From Mesorhabditis belari (Eukaryota; Nematoda; Chromadorea; Rhabditida; Rhabditidae), in NCBI GenBank assembly GCA_958450365.1, contig CAUEEP010000742.1, forward strand, positions 4,631,001 through 4,695,000: 64,000 nt of DNA. The letters run 5' to 3'. The position numbers and the translations under genes were made by a program. Position 1 is the first letter of the stretch. Every line of letters starts with the position of its first letter. Under the pieces are notes generated by a model. The model had not been told where the DNA came from. It made no database searches and saw only the letters and a program-made list of their open reading frames with translations. Positions 54,033 through 64,000 of this stretch are shown one piece after another.

Positions 54033-54950
54033 AAAATTTACAAAAATAATACAGTAATCCTTTAAATTTATCTTTATGGGCATAAAATAAAGCTCGATTA
54101 AGACTTTGCTTTCAAATTTTCAAGCCTATTCAAGCCTACCCCAAGATCTATTTCAGATTAAGATCCATTTCTGTATCTTCATCTCACTTACTCACAATGC
54201 TCGCAAATGTTCACACGATTTTCGATCACTACAACCGAAAAAAATCTCCATCTAAACTCATATAGCATGCTTAGTTCTTTAGCCATTTTTTTATAACTAC
54301 GCCTTTTTTTTCCTCAGATCGTTTCTACGAGTCCTCGAGAAAATATTTTCACACAAAAATCTCTTCTAAATTCTCTTCTATGGATTTTTGAGACTTTTAA
54401 AGAGTAATCGCTCTGATTAGAGTCAATGAAAAACAAAATTTTCTCTTTCAAAGCTTTTCTTCTCTTCTTTATGAACTTGTGACGATGATATGGGTGAGAA
54501 AAATGGGATTGACCCATCAAGGATTATTTTCAATAAGAACATTTGTCGAAAATGTGATAGAGTTGCAATAACAATGTTGAAAGCTAGTTTTCTTATTAAT
54601 TTTCACCTATCAACGATCATGAAACAAACATGATTGTGAGAATTCTTGTAGACAAGCATTTACATTAGAAAATTTGCCTAGAAAACAATCAGAAATTTGA
54701 AAGAGATTAGGCAAAGTGAGGCATGAATGGGAAAGGGAGAAAAGTTTTGTTTATTCTTGAATTTTGTTCAAATAAATGTACCTCAAAGTATTTATTTTCA
54801 TGAAACTGGATCTTGATACAATTTTATCCACTACACCACTATTTATTACTATTTATTTTCATGAAATATACGATAGAAAATAATAATAAAACAAAATTAA
54901 ACGTTGAAATAGTTGAATAAACAAAAAACAAACCATTTAGCTTTAAAAGG

Positions 54951-55030
54951 AATTGAACCCGAGCAAAGAGGCGCCTAGCTGGAACTCGATACAAGCCCTT
55001 TAGCCATTACACCACAGAGGGATCTGGATC
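54951..55030 (-). repeat. tRNA-derived element, inverted copy
   Basis: On the minus strand: GGTGTAATGGCTAAAGGGCT (box A) and CTCGGGTTCAATTCC (box B), then the unique tail TTTTGAAGCTAAATGGTTTG. Inverted relative to the two copies just downstream and sharing that tail. Confidence 0.7.
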
Positions 55031-55154
55031 CAGCGTGTGGACGTCTGAAATAGACATGCCAAAAGCGCTTTTGTCATAAACTTGCCTTTGTCATAAACCT
55101 GGCATAAAATTTTAGTATGTTTATTTGAGGCGTCCACACACTCGCCCCTAACGG

Positions 55155-55255
55155 CCCTTGGTGGTGTAGTGGATAAGGGGCTTGTTTCAAGAGCCAGACA
55201 GCACGATTTTGCTCGGGTTCAATTCCTTTTGAAGCTAAATGGTTTGTTTTTTTGT
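55155..55255 (+). repeat. tRNA-derived element, direct copy 1
   Basis: GGTGGTGTAGTGGATAAGGG (box A), an anticodon arm GGCTT-GTTTCAA-GAGCC that pairs and would give anticodon TTC, then a longer variable region and box B CTCGGGTTCAATTCC, with tail TTTTGAAGCTAAATGG then GTTTATTTAAATATCTCTA. No acceptor stem. SINE-like. Confidence 0.7.
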
Positions 55256-55267
55256 TTATTTAAATAT

Positions 55268-55395
55268 CTCTACGCCCCTTGGTGGTGTAGTGGATAAAAT
55301 TCTTGTGTCAAGAGCCAGCTAGGCACCTCTTTGCTCGGGTTCAATTCCTTTTGAAGCTAAATGGTTTGTTTTTTTGTTTATTTAAATATCTCTAC
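55268..55395 (+). repeat. tRNA-derived element, direct copy 2
   Basis: Same boxes and the same 3' tail as copy 1, at a 120-bp period; the anticodon arm is degraded (ATTCT-TGTGTCAA). The two copies are in tandem, including their tails. Confidence 0.7.
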
Positions 55396-55431
55396 GTTCA
55401 TAAATCCTGCGTGAGTTCATGCTTTTTCCCA

Positions 55432-55746
55432 ATGAGAATTGTAATCATTGAACCGATCTTGCAAAGCAAAGAGAAGAATAAAGTGTACCAGCAAGTGTGT
55501 ATTTCCAATTTCTTACACGAAGTACTCTTGGACCAATTCTACGCAAAGGCGATCTTTGTTGATCTTTGTTTTCCTTTGCTCTCCCATTGCTCTCTCATTC
55601 AACATCAAAACTCAAACAACACTTTCAGCTTACATCAAATCATAAAGCTAGCAAAAAAGTGTAATATTCAGTGTACCAGAAAAACCGGCGTTTGTAAATG
55701 CAACAAAAATAAATCCAACGTAGCTAAATTTGCCGAAATTCTTTGA
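55432..55746 (+). CDS. Possible Cys-rich-tail protein fragment, 104 aa
   Basis: ATG at 55432: MRIVIIEPILQSKEKNKVYQ, then SLHQIIKLAKKCNIQCTRKT, then GVCKCNKNKSNVAKF. The C-x3-C-x6-C-x-C pattern resembles Cys-rich tails of some transposon-derived proteins, but likeness is weak and no integrase or transposase core is visible. Confidence 0.25.
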   Translation: MRIVIIEPILQSKEKNKVYQQVCISNFLHEVLLDQFYAKAIFVDLCFPLLSHCSLIQHQNSNNTFSLHQIIKLAKKCNIQCTRKTGVCKCNKNKSNVAKFAEIL

Positions 55747-56439
55747 ACTTTCATTTCTCTCTTCGCTCAAAGAACAAAGAACAATACCAAAACCAAAAAA
55801 ACACCGTTCACTTCCATTTTTTTGTTACTTTTCCCCAATTTTCCTCTTCCTCATTCACCCATACTTTAGTTAAACGTAAAATTGTGCACAATCATAACAA
55901 GATTAAGCGATTTGTTGAAAATTTTTATGCAAAACCTTCCGCAAATTTTGTGCAACGTCATAAATTGACAAAAATTGGCAAATCTTTCGATTACCTATTG
56001 TGATTTTTACAAATCAAAACTTTCCTAATTAACTTTTGTTGAATCTCCTATTATTCTCAAGTTCAACGGGAACTTTTCAGTCTATTCAGAGGTGGGCAAT
56101 TGTTGGCGGAACTTCAGCACTCAAAACTAACCAACGGGAAATTGAGAGCTTCATTCGTGAAGGCTAAAATTAGTCGAATTTGAATTATTTCTGGATCTGA
56201 ATGGTTTCAAAAAATGATGTAAATTCAATGTTTTTTTTTTGCGGAAATTTGTGCTAGGATCCGACAATGGAGAAACATCATAATTAGCCTTTCATTTGAC
56301 CACATTTGTTTGTTTGAGTGGGGGAGAAAAAGCCCAGTCCGACGTCATGGTTTACTATAAAAAAACACCTGAAAGTGTAGATCTTCACCTGCACTGAGTG
56401 AAATGTAGGCGAAAATAAAATGAATTTGATTGCGCTTTA

Positions 56440-56770
56440 TGATGTGTTTAAAGCTGTATAAAGTTATAGGCTAAAGTGCTTTATATGCTTTATATGCTAA
56501 AGTTTAATTTGATGCTAAAGTTCAATTTAACTTCAATTTAACTTCAATTTGATGCTGATTTGATGCTTCAATTTGATGATGATTTGATTACTAAAGTTCA
56601 ATTTAACTGCTTTATATGCTAAAGTTCAATTTAACTTCAATTTAATGCTTCAATTTGATGCTGATTTGAATCAAATCAAGTTCAATTTAACTGCTTTATA
56701 TGCTAAAGTTCAATTTGATCACTGAGTTGAAAGCTAAAGTTGAAAGCTAAAGTTGAAAGTTTGAGTTGAA
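56440..56770. repeat. Irregular AAGTTCAATTTAACTTC repeats
   Basis: Imperfect mixtures of GCTTTATATGCTAAAG, TTCAATTTAACTTCAA, TTTGATGCT and AAAGCTAAAGTTG units. Confidence 0.8.
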
Positions 56771-56829
56771 AGTGTTCAATCTTAAGTTGTAGACAAGTTC
56801 GACTGAAAAACCTGCAAAACAAACAGAAA

Positions 56830-56900
56830 GGATACAGTTTTGGAGGTTGAAGTTCTTTGATCATGCTGGAAAAGTCCAGAGAACGAGCAAGTAGAGAGAG
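56830..56900 (-). pseudogene. Relic of the 53.8-kb gene start
   Basis: Minus strand: CTTGCTCGTTCTCTGGACTT, TTCCAGC, then ATG encoding MIKELQPPKL, after which similarity to 53787 ceases. Homology includes about 45 bases 5' of the ATG. Confidence 0.6.
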
Positions 56901-57324
56901 AAGAGCAAAATTGAGCTCTTGCTTCAAAATTTTGACTAAATCGGCCAGGGATTACTGTAGAATTGAGGCTACAAAATTTACAGAGGATGCAAACTCCGCT
57001 GAATTTGATTTGACTCAAGCGTTTTTTGATAGTTTTTTGTGTAAGATGTTTGTGTAAGATCAAAGATTTTTGTATCTTTCGTCATTTGCAAAGAAATAAC
57101 GAAGAAAATGATTGAATTTGTAGCTATTGCAGCTATTTTTATTGTGTGTCATTGTTAATAACTAAAGCACAACTGCAATTTTTTGCTATTGGCCTTTGCA
57201 ATTCTTTTATTAACCTTTACAATCACGGGTCAATGATTGAAGAAAATTCTGACGCTCGACCCAAATTGTCGGGTTCAAAACAACAACTTTTTGATCTAAA
57301 ATAATCGTCATTGTGCAAACTGCA

Positions 57325-57519
57325 ATGACATTTTTAACATTTTTTTTGCTTCTTTGCTTCACCCACCTAAAATCGTTGCTTAAGTATGCTAATTTGATAG
57401 ACTTTAAAGACGAACCCATTTCTTTACACACTCCATCGCTGAGCGATTTGCATAACAAAGGATTATCGACACTGCAAAGCCCTAAATCGAATCATTCACG
57501 AATCTCTTTGAAATCATGA
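57325..57519 (+). CDS. Possible small secreted protein, 64 aa
   Basis: ATG at 57325: MTFLTFFLLLCFTHLKSLL forms a signal-peptide-like start; then IDFKDEPISLHTPSLSD and a Ser-rich tail ending ISLKS. Single exon with no splicing evidence. Confidence 0.3.
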   Translation: MTFLTFFLLLCFTHLKSLLKYANLIDFKDEPISLHTPSLSDLHNKGLSTLQSPKSNHSRISLKS

Positions 57520-58048
57520 AATTGAAATCATTACCTGAAGCCCATCAAGTATCATGTTGATGATCTGATGAGCATGGGAAGGTATTCGATAAATTGTAAA
57601 TAAGAAATGAAGGCCAAACACTGGGACTAGCATCAAAGCGGCTCAAACGGCTTTTCTAGAGTCCAAAGATCAAAGACGGTTATATTTTGACACCTTTGTA
57701 AAGATGTATAAATGAGCTTCTAATATCTAAAATATCTTCTAATATCTTCTAATATCTAAAATTCTTAATTTAAATCAATGAGGCAATCATTTTACAGAAA
57801 ATTCCTCAAATTCTAACAAGCTTTTTTTGAGTTTTTAGAACTGAAAAGTATTTTGTTATCAGTTTAAATATGATAAGAATTTTTATTCTTTAAAGAATCT
57901 ATTTTTTGAATGGTGACGAGTCTTCCGGAAGGAGTGAATAACGGAAAAAGATAGACAGAAAAAGATTGAACAATTTAAGTTTTGAAGTTATGAGCTGAAG
58001 TTATGAGCTGAATTGAAGTTATCAGCTGAAGTAAGGATTCAGACATTC

Positions 58049-58318
58049 ATGTTGTTCAACTCAAATTTTGCAGAGATCTGGTGCATGCAGAGATATTTAA
58101 ACAAAGCTAAAACAAAAGGAATTGAAACAAAGAGCTTTCAGAGTAAAGCATTCAACCGATTACCGATTTTCAAAAAGTTTCTTAAACAGTTGAACCTCAG
58201 AAAGCCTCAAGGATCTCAAAAATCTATAGAACTTGATCACTACATCAGTGCCGCAAGATCTTTGGACATCGACAGGTTCAGATTAGAGTCAGAGAGCGTC
58301 CTTGACATTCAACTCTAA
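58049..58318 (+). CDS. Possible small basic protein, parent of the 62.7-kb relic
   Basis: ATG at 58049: MLFNSNFAEIWCMQRYLNK, then SFQSKAFNRLPIFKKFLKQL, then LDHYISAARSLDIDRF, ending SVLDIQL; 89 aa. The part from about 58105 to 58305 is duplicated at 62650-62880, where the frame is broken. An intact frame here beside a decayed copy favours a real gene; no domain recognised. Confidence 0.45.
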   Translation: MLFNSNFAEIWCMQRYLNKAKTKGIETKSFQSKAFNRLPIFKKFLKQLNLRKPQGSQKSIELDHYISAARSLDIDRFRLESESVLDIQL

Positions 58319-59482
58319 CCCAATAGTGCCAAAGATTTCCGTCCACCAGAAACGAATGTTTAACTTTCTGACACACTACCCTACCCTCATCACGTAACAA
58401 TTTTAAAAAAAACTTTCTAAGAATGAGTCTAAATGAATGAAAGACTCATCTTTGAGTAACTAAATAAACAAAGATTTTTAGCAAAGAAAAACCCCAGCTT
58501 TTTCCCGATGAATCATCAAAACTTGAGCCTGATCTTTTGAAAAATCCTTTTTTGCTAAATGAACAATCATTTGGTAAATAGATTTACACGTTTTCCAGGA
58601 GATTTTCCAAAAAATTTCACTTTCAGTGGAACACTTTGGTTGGCCAAATTCCAAAGTCTTTTCCCTTTTCTCTATTTGAAAATTGCTAATTTCTTATCAA
58701 AGACTTCATTTCTGGAAAAATTTGCGAAAAATTTACAATGGAGAGGTTCCTATTGCGCTACGAAATGAATTTTCGAAAACAGGGCAAAGAGTAAAATTCA
58801 GAATATGAAAATTCATGTTTTGATATAATTGTGCTACCTCAATAGCTGTATTTGGTTAGATTCAGGCCCAGTAAGATAAGCAAGCTTAAACTATGCAAAA
58901 CTGGTACTACAATAGTTGGATTGGTTGATTTGGAATCTATATCAAAATTTAACTGAAAGCTCAAACACTTGAAAGCTCTAGATTTCTAACAATTTCAATT
59001 TAAACGCAGAATTTCAGCTCATGGATCAAATCACAGCTTAGATCCAATTTAGATTAGCATTTGCCTCAAATTTTTGGATTTTTGATCTCAAAATGACATT
59101 TACTCTTAAACAAAAAATGCTAAATTGGTGAAAGCACCTGTCTTCGCAAAAATTCTTTTTATTTTTTCTCGTAATGAGTCGAAAAAGTTTGAACCCTGGT
59201 TTTAAGGCTTAGATCAGAACCAAGAGTTCAAGAGTATCAAATCTTTTTTTTAAAGTTTTTTACAGAAATTTGAAAGGTTATTTCTGTAAACATTATGAAA
59301 TTAGAAACTTAACCATAAAACTTTTGGGAAAGCTTTATTTGAAAGATTTTAAAGATTTTAAAAAAAAAGGCTTATTCAACTTCTTTTCCATTAATAAACT
59401 TGAAAAATCATTTTTCTTTACCATCTTTTTAACTGAAAAGTAAAGAAAAGCTTGGTTTAAAACTTTCAAAATATTAGGGTCT

Positions 59483-59935
59483 CCGGAATGAAATCCGGTA
59501 TTCTTCTTCTTCGTCAATCAAAAAATCGAGGTTTTTCGGACACTATTGTGACGGCCGATAAAAAATGGATTTACTACGTTAACCCATCGCGAAAGCGGCA
59601 GTGGTTCAGTCCAGGAGAACAGCCAAAAACAGTGACGATCTTCGAGAAGCCATGGATGACCTAACCTTGTCGGCTTGGGAACTTGCAACGATGTTTGCTA
59701 TAGGCCACACAACAATTGCGGACCATTTACATCGTTTGGGTAAAGCGAATGGGTACCCCATCAACTTAGTGACGCTAATAAAGCTACTCGAGTGACTATG
59801 GCCGGTATTCTTCTTCGTCAATCAAAAAATCGAGGTTTTTCGGACACTATTGTGACGGCCGATAAAAAATGGATTTACTACGTTAACCCATCGCGAAAGC
59901 GGCAGTGGTTCAGTCCAGGAGAACAGAATTGACTC
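59483..59935 (+). mobile_element. Rearranged mariner transposase fragment with internal duplication
   Basis: GGTATTCTTCTTCGTCAATC ... TTCAGTCCAGGAGAACAG (about 130 bases) occurs at 59492-59627 and 59802-59928 almost without change. Each encodes LLRQSKNRGFSDTIVTADKK, then WIYYVNPSRKRQW and SPGEQ: the mariner segment around the first catalytic Asp. Between them is the helix-turn-helix part (LSAWELATMFAIGHTTIADH, LHRLGKANGYP). The right half is in natural order; the left catalytic block is an extra copy. No TIRs or second and third Asp seen. Confidence 0.75.
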
Positions 59936-60324
59936 AAATTTTTCGCAAAAATTGTGTTTACTTCAAAATTCATTATAAAGAAATTACGTAATTACGTTAC
60001 AAATGCAAAATGATTATCTTGAACAAAAGAAATCAAGCACTACAAAACAAATCGCTTTTTTTTTTGCTAGAAACTAGTTCTTTTTGGTCTTCTTTAATAG
60101 GAAATTCCATGAAAACAATACGCAGATTTGGTTTTTTTGCAATTTTTCAATGTTTCGCATGTTTTTGAATAGATTATGTCGTAAATCTGGCTTCTGAAGC
60201 TGATTGCAGAACGATTTTTGGTGATTTCGACAATTTTTACGCAATTTAGATGTTTTTTTTCTAAGCCTTTTCATAGAAAATTTGATCTCAGAAGTTATTT
60301 CAATATATTTTTAAAGAATTTCAT

Positions 60325-61215
60325 AGCAAAACAATAGAAATTGGAAGCTTGGGGATGCCAGATGGCGAGTGTTTAAGTAACTTTTTTGAAACAGCTTTAT
60401 TATTGCGGTTGCGTTTAAATGAAGCTATGGTTGCAGAAAGTTTTATAAAAACGCTGAAAGTTTTCGATTAAACTAAGCTAAGACTTTTGTGAGTTTCTGA
60501 AGTTTCTGAATTTGATTTGTTTTTTGAAAATCATGTTTAATGATTTTGTATCATCAAATTTAAAGAAAACTCGAATCAAATTTCAAGTTTAGAAAGTAAA
60601 TTTCAATTTTCTTCATTTAGAAATAATCTTTTCAAAATCTCTGAGTATCTAATTTCACTTTACAATCAAAACAATAGGAATTGCAAGTTTTGGTATGCCA
60701 GATGGAGAGCGTTTAAGTAACTTTTGAAACAGCTTTATTATTGCGGTTGCGTTTAAACGAAGCTATGATTGCAGAAAGTTTTCGATTAAACTTTCAGCTA
60801 AGACTTAGCTGTGAGTTTCTGAATTCTGAATTTGATTTGATTTTTGAAAATGATGTTTAATGATTTTGTATCATCAAATTTAAAGAAAACTCGAATCAAA
60901 TTTCAAGTTTAGAAAGTAAATTTCAATTTTCTTCATTTAGAAATAATCTTTTCAAGAACTAATCTATAGAATCAATCAAAAATCAAATGAAATCAAAAAA
61001 ACGAATCGATAGAAATAATCTTTTCAAAATCTCTGAGTTCTCTGAGTACCTAATTTCAATTTAAAATCAAAACAATAGAAATTGGAAGCTTGGGTATGCC
61101 AGATGACGAGCGTTTAAGTAACTTTTTTGAAACAGAAGTAAGTAATCTTTTCAAGTAAGTAATCTTTTAAGTAAGTAATCTTTTAAGTAAAAGTAATCTT
61201 TTCAAAATCTCTGAC
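60325..61215. repeat. Roughly 350-bp unit in two and a half tandem copies
   Basis: AATTGGAAGCTTGGGGATGC ... ATTGCGGTTGCGTTTAAA ... TTTTGTATCATCAAATTTAA ... AATAATCTTTTCAAAATCTC, from about 60329, 60670 and 61075. Degenerates into a TAAGTAATCTTTT repeat (61135-61200). Confidence 0.85.
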
Positions 61216-61540
61216 TTCTCTTTTACCTAATTTCAATTTAAAATCAAAAATAGAGAAATTTTTAACGTTTCAAAGGTTTCTTTCATTTAAAATGCCACAT
61301 TTAAAGGATAGATTTGTATTTTTTTAGTAAAATATGCAAACAAAAGACAACAAAATGTCATCCATTGTAAATAAGACAATCGTTTTACCTAGTACCGTTT
61401 GAACGAGGAAACGTACGCACGTGGAGGCAATCTTTTAAGAGAGAGAAAAAGCTAAAAGAGAAAAAGCTTTAATCTTTTCCCTCTTTTTTTTAATCTCTCA
61501 TAGAAAACCACAAAAGGAGGTGAGAAAAGAGAAAAAAAAA

Positions 61541-61565
61541 AACCCCGCCCCTTTCAGCTATAAAT
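61541..61565 (+). promoter_or_regulatory. GC-box and TATA box of the 61.7-kb gene
   Basis: CCCCGCCCC at 61542-61550 and TATAAATA at 61558-61565, about 120 bases before the ATG, with CCCGCCTCCCC between. Same order as for paralogue A. Confidence 0.65.
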
Positions 61566-61681
61566 ATGCCGATTTCCCATCCCGCCTCCCCGCAAAACCT
61601 GTTCCTTTGTGAGTGAGTGCCATTGGCAATTCACTAACCAACACTTTCGATCACAAATTTTCTTTCTTTCATTCATCTACA

Positions 61682-62116
61682 ATGATTCCGGAGTTCCCGA
61701 TGCCTGATGAGATCGAGTTGTTGCACTCAAAACCGATTTTCTCCAAATACTCATCACTCATTTTGCCGACATCTCTAAGAAAAATGCCTGAAGTAGCCAT
61801 TCGACAAGTGGAAAATCCAATTGGTTTGTTTTTTTTTATTATAAGATTTTAAATTCACCTTTAACAATGATTAAGCTTTGCATTAAACAATTAAATTAAA
61901 CGATTAAACAATTCAAAACCTTTACTTATTCTCTAATTTTCAGATCTCATCGCTCCACTCCAGAAATGCCGATCATTGTCCCTTCAACGATCCTCGTGGA
62001 CCCCAAAATTCACATCAACTCCAGTCACAACGTTCGTTAAACGAAACACAATCGTTGAACGAATCACAAATCTCTCCACAACACTCAAATCTTCAACCTT
62101 ACTACAGAAGTTATAA
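61682..62116 (+). CDS. MIPEFPMPDEIELL-type two-exon gene, paralogue B
   Basis: Unrecognised family. Exon 1 61682-61823, exon 2 61944-62116, phase-1 intron of 120 bases; 104 aa. N-terminus MIPEFPMPDEIELLHSKPIF, ending LLQKL. It is aligned with paralogue A at the first 18 residues (three conservative changes and one other), at the Asp-Leu spanning the intron, and at the last residues; the middle is diverged but equally basic and Ser/Thr-rich (KCRSLSLQRSSW). The 3' flank has TGTACAG and TGTATATA (62270-62277, a perfect UGUANAUA Pumilio/PUF site), and AATAAA at about 62591. A PUF site suggests germline or early-embryo control; this is inference. Confidence 0.8.
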
Positions 62117-62649
62117 AGAAGAAAAAGAAGAAAAGAAAGAAAAAGAAGAAAAAGAAGACTTTCTGACTTTCATCCCAATTGCTGATAGATCCCAATTGCT
62201 TGTACAGACCTTGCCCCTTTTTAGCCCATTTCTCTCACCCGCTCTCTCTCTACTTCACTGTGTACAGTTTGTATATACTTCACTAATGGTTTTTGATTAG
62301 TAACTTATTCGCTTAGCTTTACCACTTTGTGCATTATATTTGTGCATTATATTCAGAGCATCTCATCTCTCGATCCCGATCTCATAACGATTTTTCAAAT
62401 CTAGCCTCAAATTTACTCGATTTTCTCGATTTTCTCAATTTTCTCAATTTACTCAAATTTCTCAAATTTCTGTTTCATTTTGTCTCCACTTTTTTGAGCG
62501 GGTAAACGAAATGAATACGAGGTCTCAAAAATGATTTTTTTTTTTACTATCTATGCTTTTGAATAATATTGTATATTTGTACAAAAGTGGAATAAAGAGA
62601 TTATGTTATTTTGTGGAATGCAGAACAGAGATAAAACAAGTTTGCAGAG

Positions 62650-62885
62650 ATAAAACAAAGCTAAAACAAAAGGAATTGAAACAAAGAGCTTTCAGAGTAA
62701 AGCATTCAACCGATTACCGATTTTCAAAAAGTTTCTTCAACAGTTGGACCTCAGAAAGCCTCAAGGGCCCTATAGAACTATAGAACTATAGAACTATAGA
62801 AATCTATAGCACTTGATCACTAAATCAGTGCCGCAAAATCTTTGGACATCGACAGGTCCAGATTAGAGTCAGAGAGCCTCATTCA
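62650..62885 (+). pseudogene. Decayed copy of the 58.1-kb gene
   Basis: Matches 58105-58305 closely (AAAGGAATTGAAACAAAGAG ... GACCTCAGAAAGCCTCAAGG), then a four-fold ACTATAGAA expansion disrupts the frame where the parent has ATCTATAGAACTT. The homology resumes at CACTTGATCACTAAATCAGT, ending near CAGAGAGCCT. Confidence 0.75.
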
Positions 62886-62889
62886 CATC

Positions 62890-63765
62890 AACATCAACTT
62901 CATCTTCTGACAATGAGTCTTGAATATTTTCTTTATAATCCATTTCTTTCTTTTCTTTTTTAAACTCTTCTATATGCTAGTCTCTCCGATTTCCGGACCT
63001 AAAAAGTCAAATTTGGCTTAGTTTCTTCGAAAAAATAAAGTAATTATTGGAAATCAGTACTCAGTCAACCTTACAACCAATATGGAAACTTATAGTCATG
63101 ACAAACATACCCAATTCATTTTTAGTTACTTTCAGACATTCTATTGGTGATGAGAGATAACTCACAGTTCACTTGTCCCTTTGGTTCAAAGCAGACTCCT
63201 ACTCAAACCCTCAACTCCTACGCACCAAGCTCTAAAATAATGCGAAACAATGTCCAAAGAGTGCCATTTAATTATAATTCAATCATAACCATCATAATTC
63301 AATCATCATAACCATTTCTTTTCATTTCATTTCACTTTTTTGTACTTTCTACCCCCGCAGAACAATCAGAAAGGCGATTCTTTTACTTAGAAAAGTCTAT
63401 CTTTTCAATCATTAATCCCCTTGTTGAATCAAAGAATTCCCATTTTCTTCTGAGCAACTTTTACTATTTTTCCCTAATTTTGAAAGTTCGTTGTAGTTGT
63501 TGGAGACGGGAATAACACAAAATAACAAGTGAGCAAAGCCGAAGATCAAAAAAAATGGGAAAGAGACGTGAAATCTTGTAAAAGAAGACTTGTATAAGCT
63601 GAAATGTAGAACTTAGAGAGTTGTTTAGTAGAACTATTGAAAGATTTGCTTTGACTACGTCTTTGGCTTTGTTTTTAGTCTGAGCAAGGTTTTGATTAGT
63701 GGATTTTGAGGGGGGAGGAAAATGAGCGCTTTTTTCAGTTCAACTGAAACATTAACTGAAACTAT
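62890..63765. other. Region without recognised genes
   Basis: No exon or repeat family that I can name; AT-rich with a TCATAATTCAATCATAACCA direct repeat at 63283-63315. Confidence 0.5.
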
Positions 63766-63775
63766 TGTACTTAGG

Positions 63776-63888
63776 TTCATCTAGTGAAGTTCATCTAGTG
63801 AAGTTCACCTAGTGAAGTTTACCTAGTGAAGTTCATCTAGTGAAGTTTACCTAGTGAAGTTCATCTAGTGAAGTTCATCTAGTTTAGT
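63776..63888. repeat. 14-bp GTTCATCTAGTGAA minisatellite
   Basis: About eight units, alternating CATC, CACC and TACC variants, near the right edge. Confidence 0.9.
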
Positions 63889-64000
63889 GAAAGATTTAAG
63901 TCGACTTGTGGCTATTTTGATTTAAAAGTACTTCATGATCGCTTAATGGGATATTTTTCAACTGAAAACACGTAACTATTGCTCTTTAAAACCAGACTTT

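Overview
This window is eukaryotic, AT-rich and most probably from a free-living nematode. The grounds are small multi-exon genes with GT/AG introns (several of only about 42-60 bases), a TTTCAG acceptor directly before one start codon (a trans-splice-like site), short secreted-peptide genes, and many Tc1/mariner-type elements. There is no operon, rRNA or prokaryotic signal. I could not fix the species. All exon models were read by eye, and frame closure across every junction was checked by counting.

Four genes hold up well at the left. ACSF2-like acyl-CoA synthetase runs on the minus strand from 3506 off the left edge. An intact 16-exon AIFM3-like flavoprotein (Rieske plus FAD/NAD reductase, 579 aa) occupies 14244-4706 on the minus strand. 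A nematode-type secreted protein (17751-19335, plus) converges on a 10-exon cation diffusion facilitator with Mn-type DxxxD signatures (21934-19359, minus, 340 aa). Their introns are crowded with mobile DNA: a mariner relic with exact TIRs and TA duplication, a Merlin (ISXO2-type) transposase fragment inside a foldback, a near-perfect 694-bp Tc1-type palindrome, a six-copy MITE cluster, and a duplicated piece of the ACSF2 gene inside AIFM3 intron 1.

From 22 kb onward genes are sparse and small. There are three signal-peptide genes (22.7, 32.8 and 41.3 kb), isolated exon-like segments, and a pair of two-exon paralogues (35.6 and 61.7 kb). The pair share an unusual N-terminus, the same intron position, the same C-terminus and a GC-box plus TATA promoter layout. 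Two other small-gene relic pairs lie nearby (53.8/56.9 and 58.1/62.7 kb). The remainder is repeats: at least eight large foldback elements, two copies of a LINE 3' end, tRNA-derived repeats (one with its box A amplified in tandem), and many mini- and microsatellites.

No CRISPR, rRNA or convincing functional tRNA gene was seen. The best candidates for something undescribed are the MIP(D/E)FP two-exon gene pair, the box-A-amplified tRNA-like array, and the foldback family whose arms carry nested palindromes.
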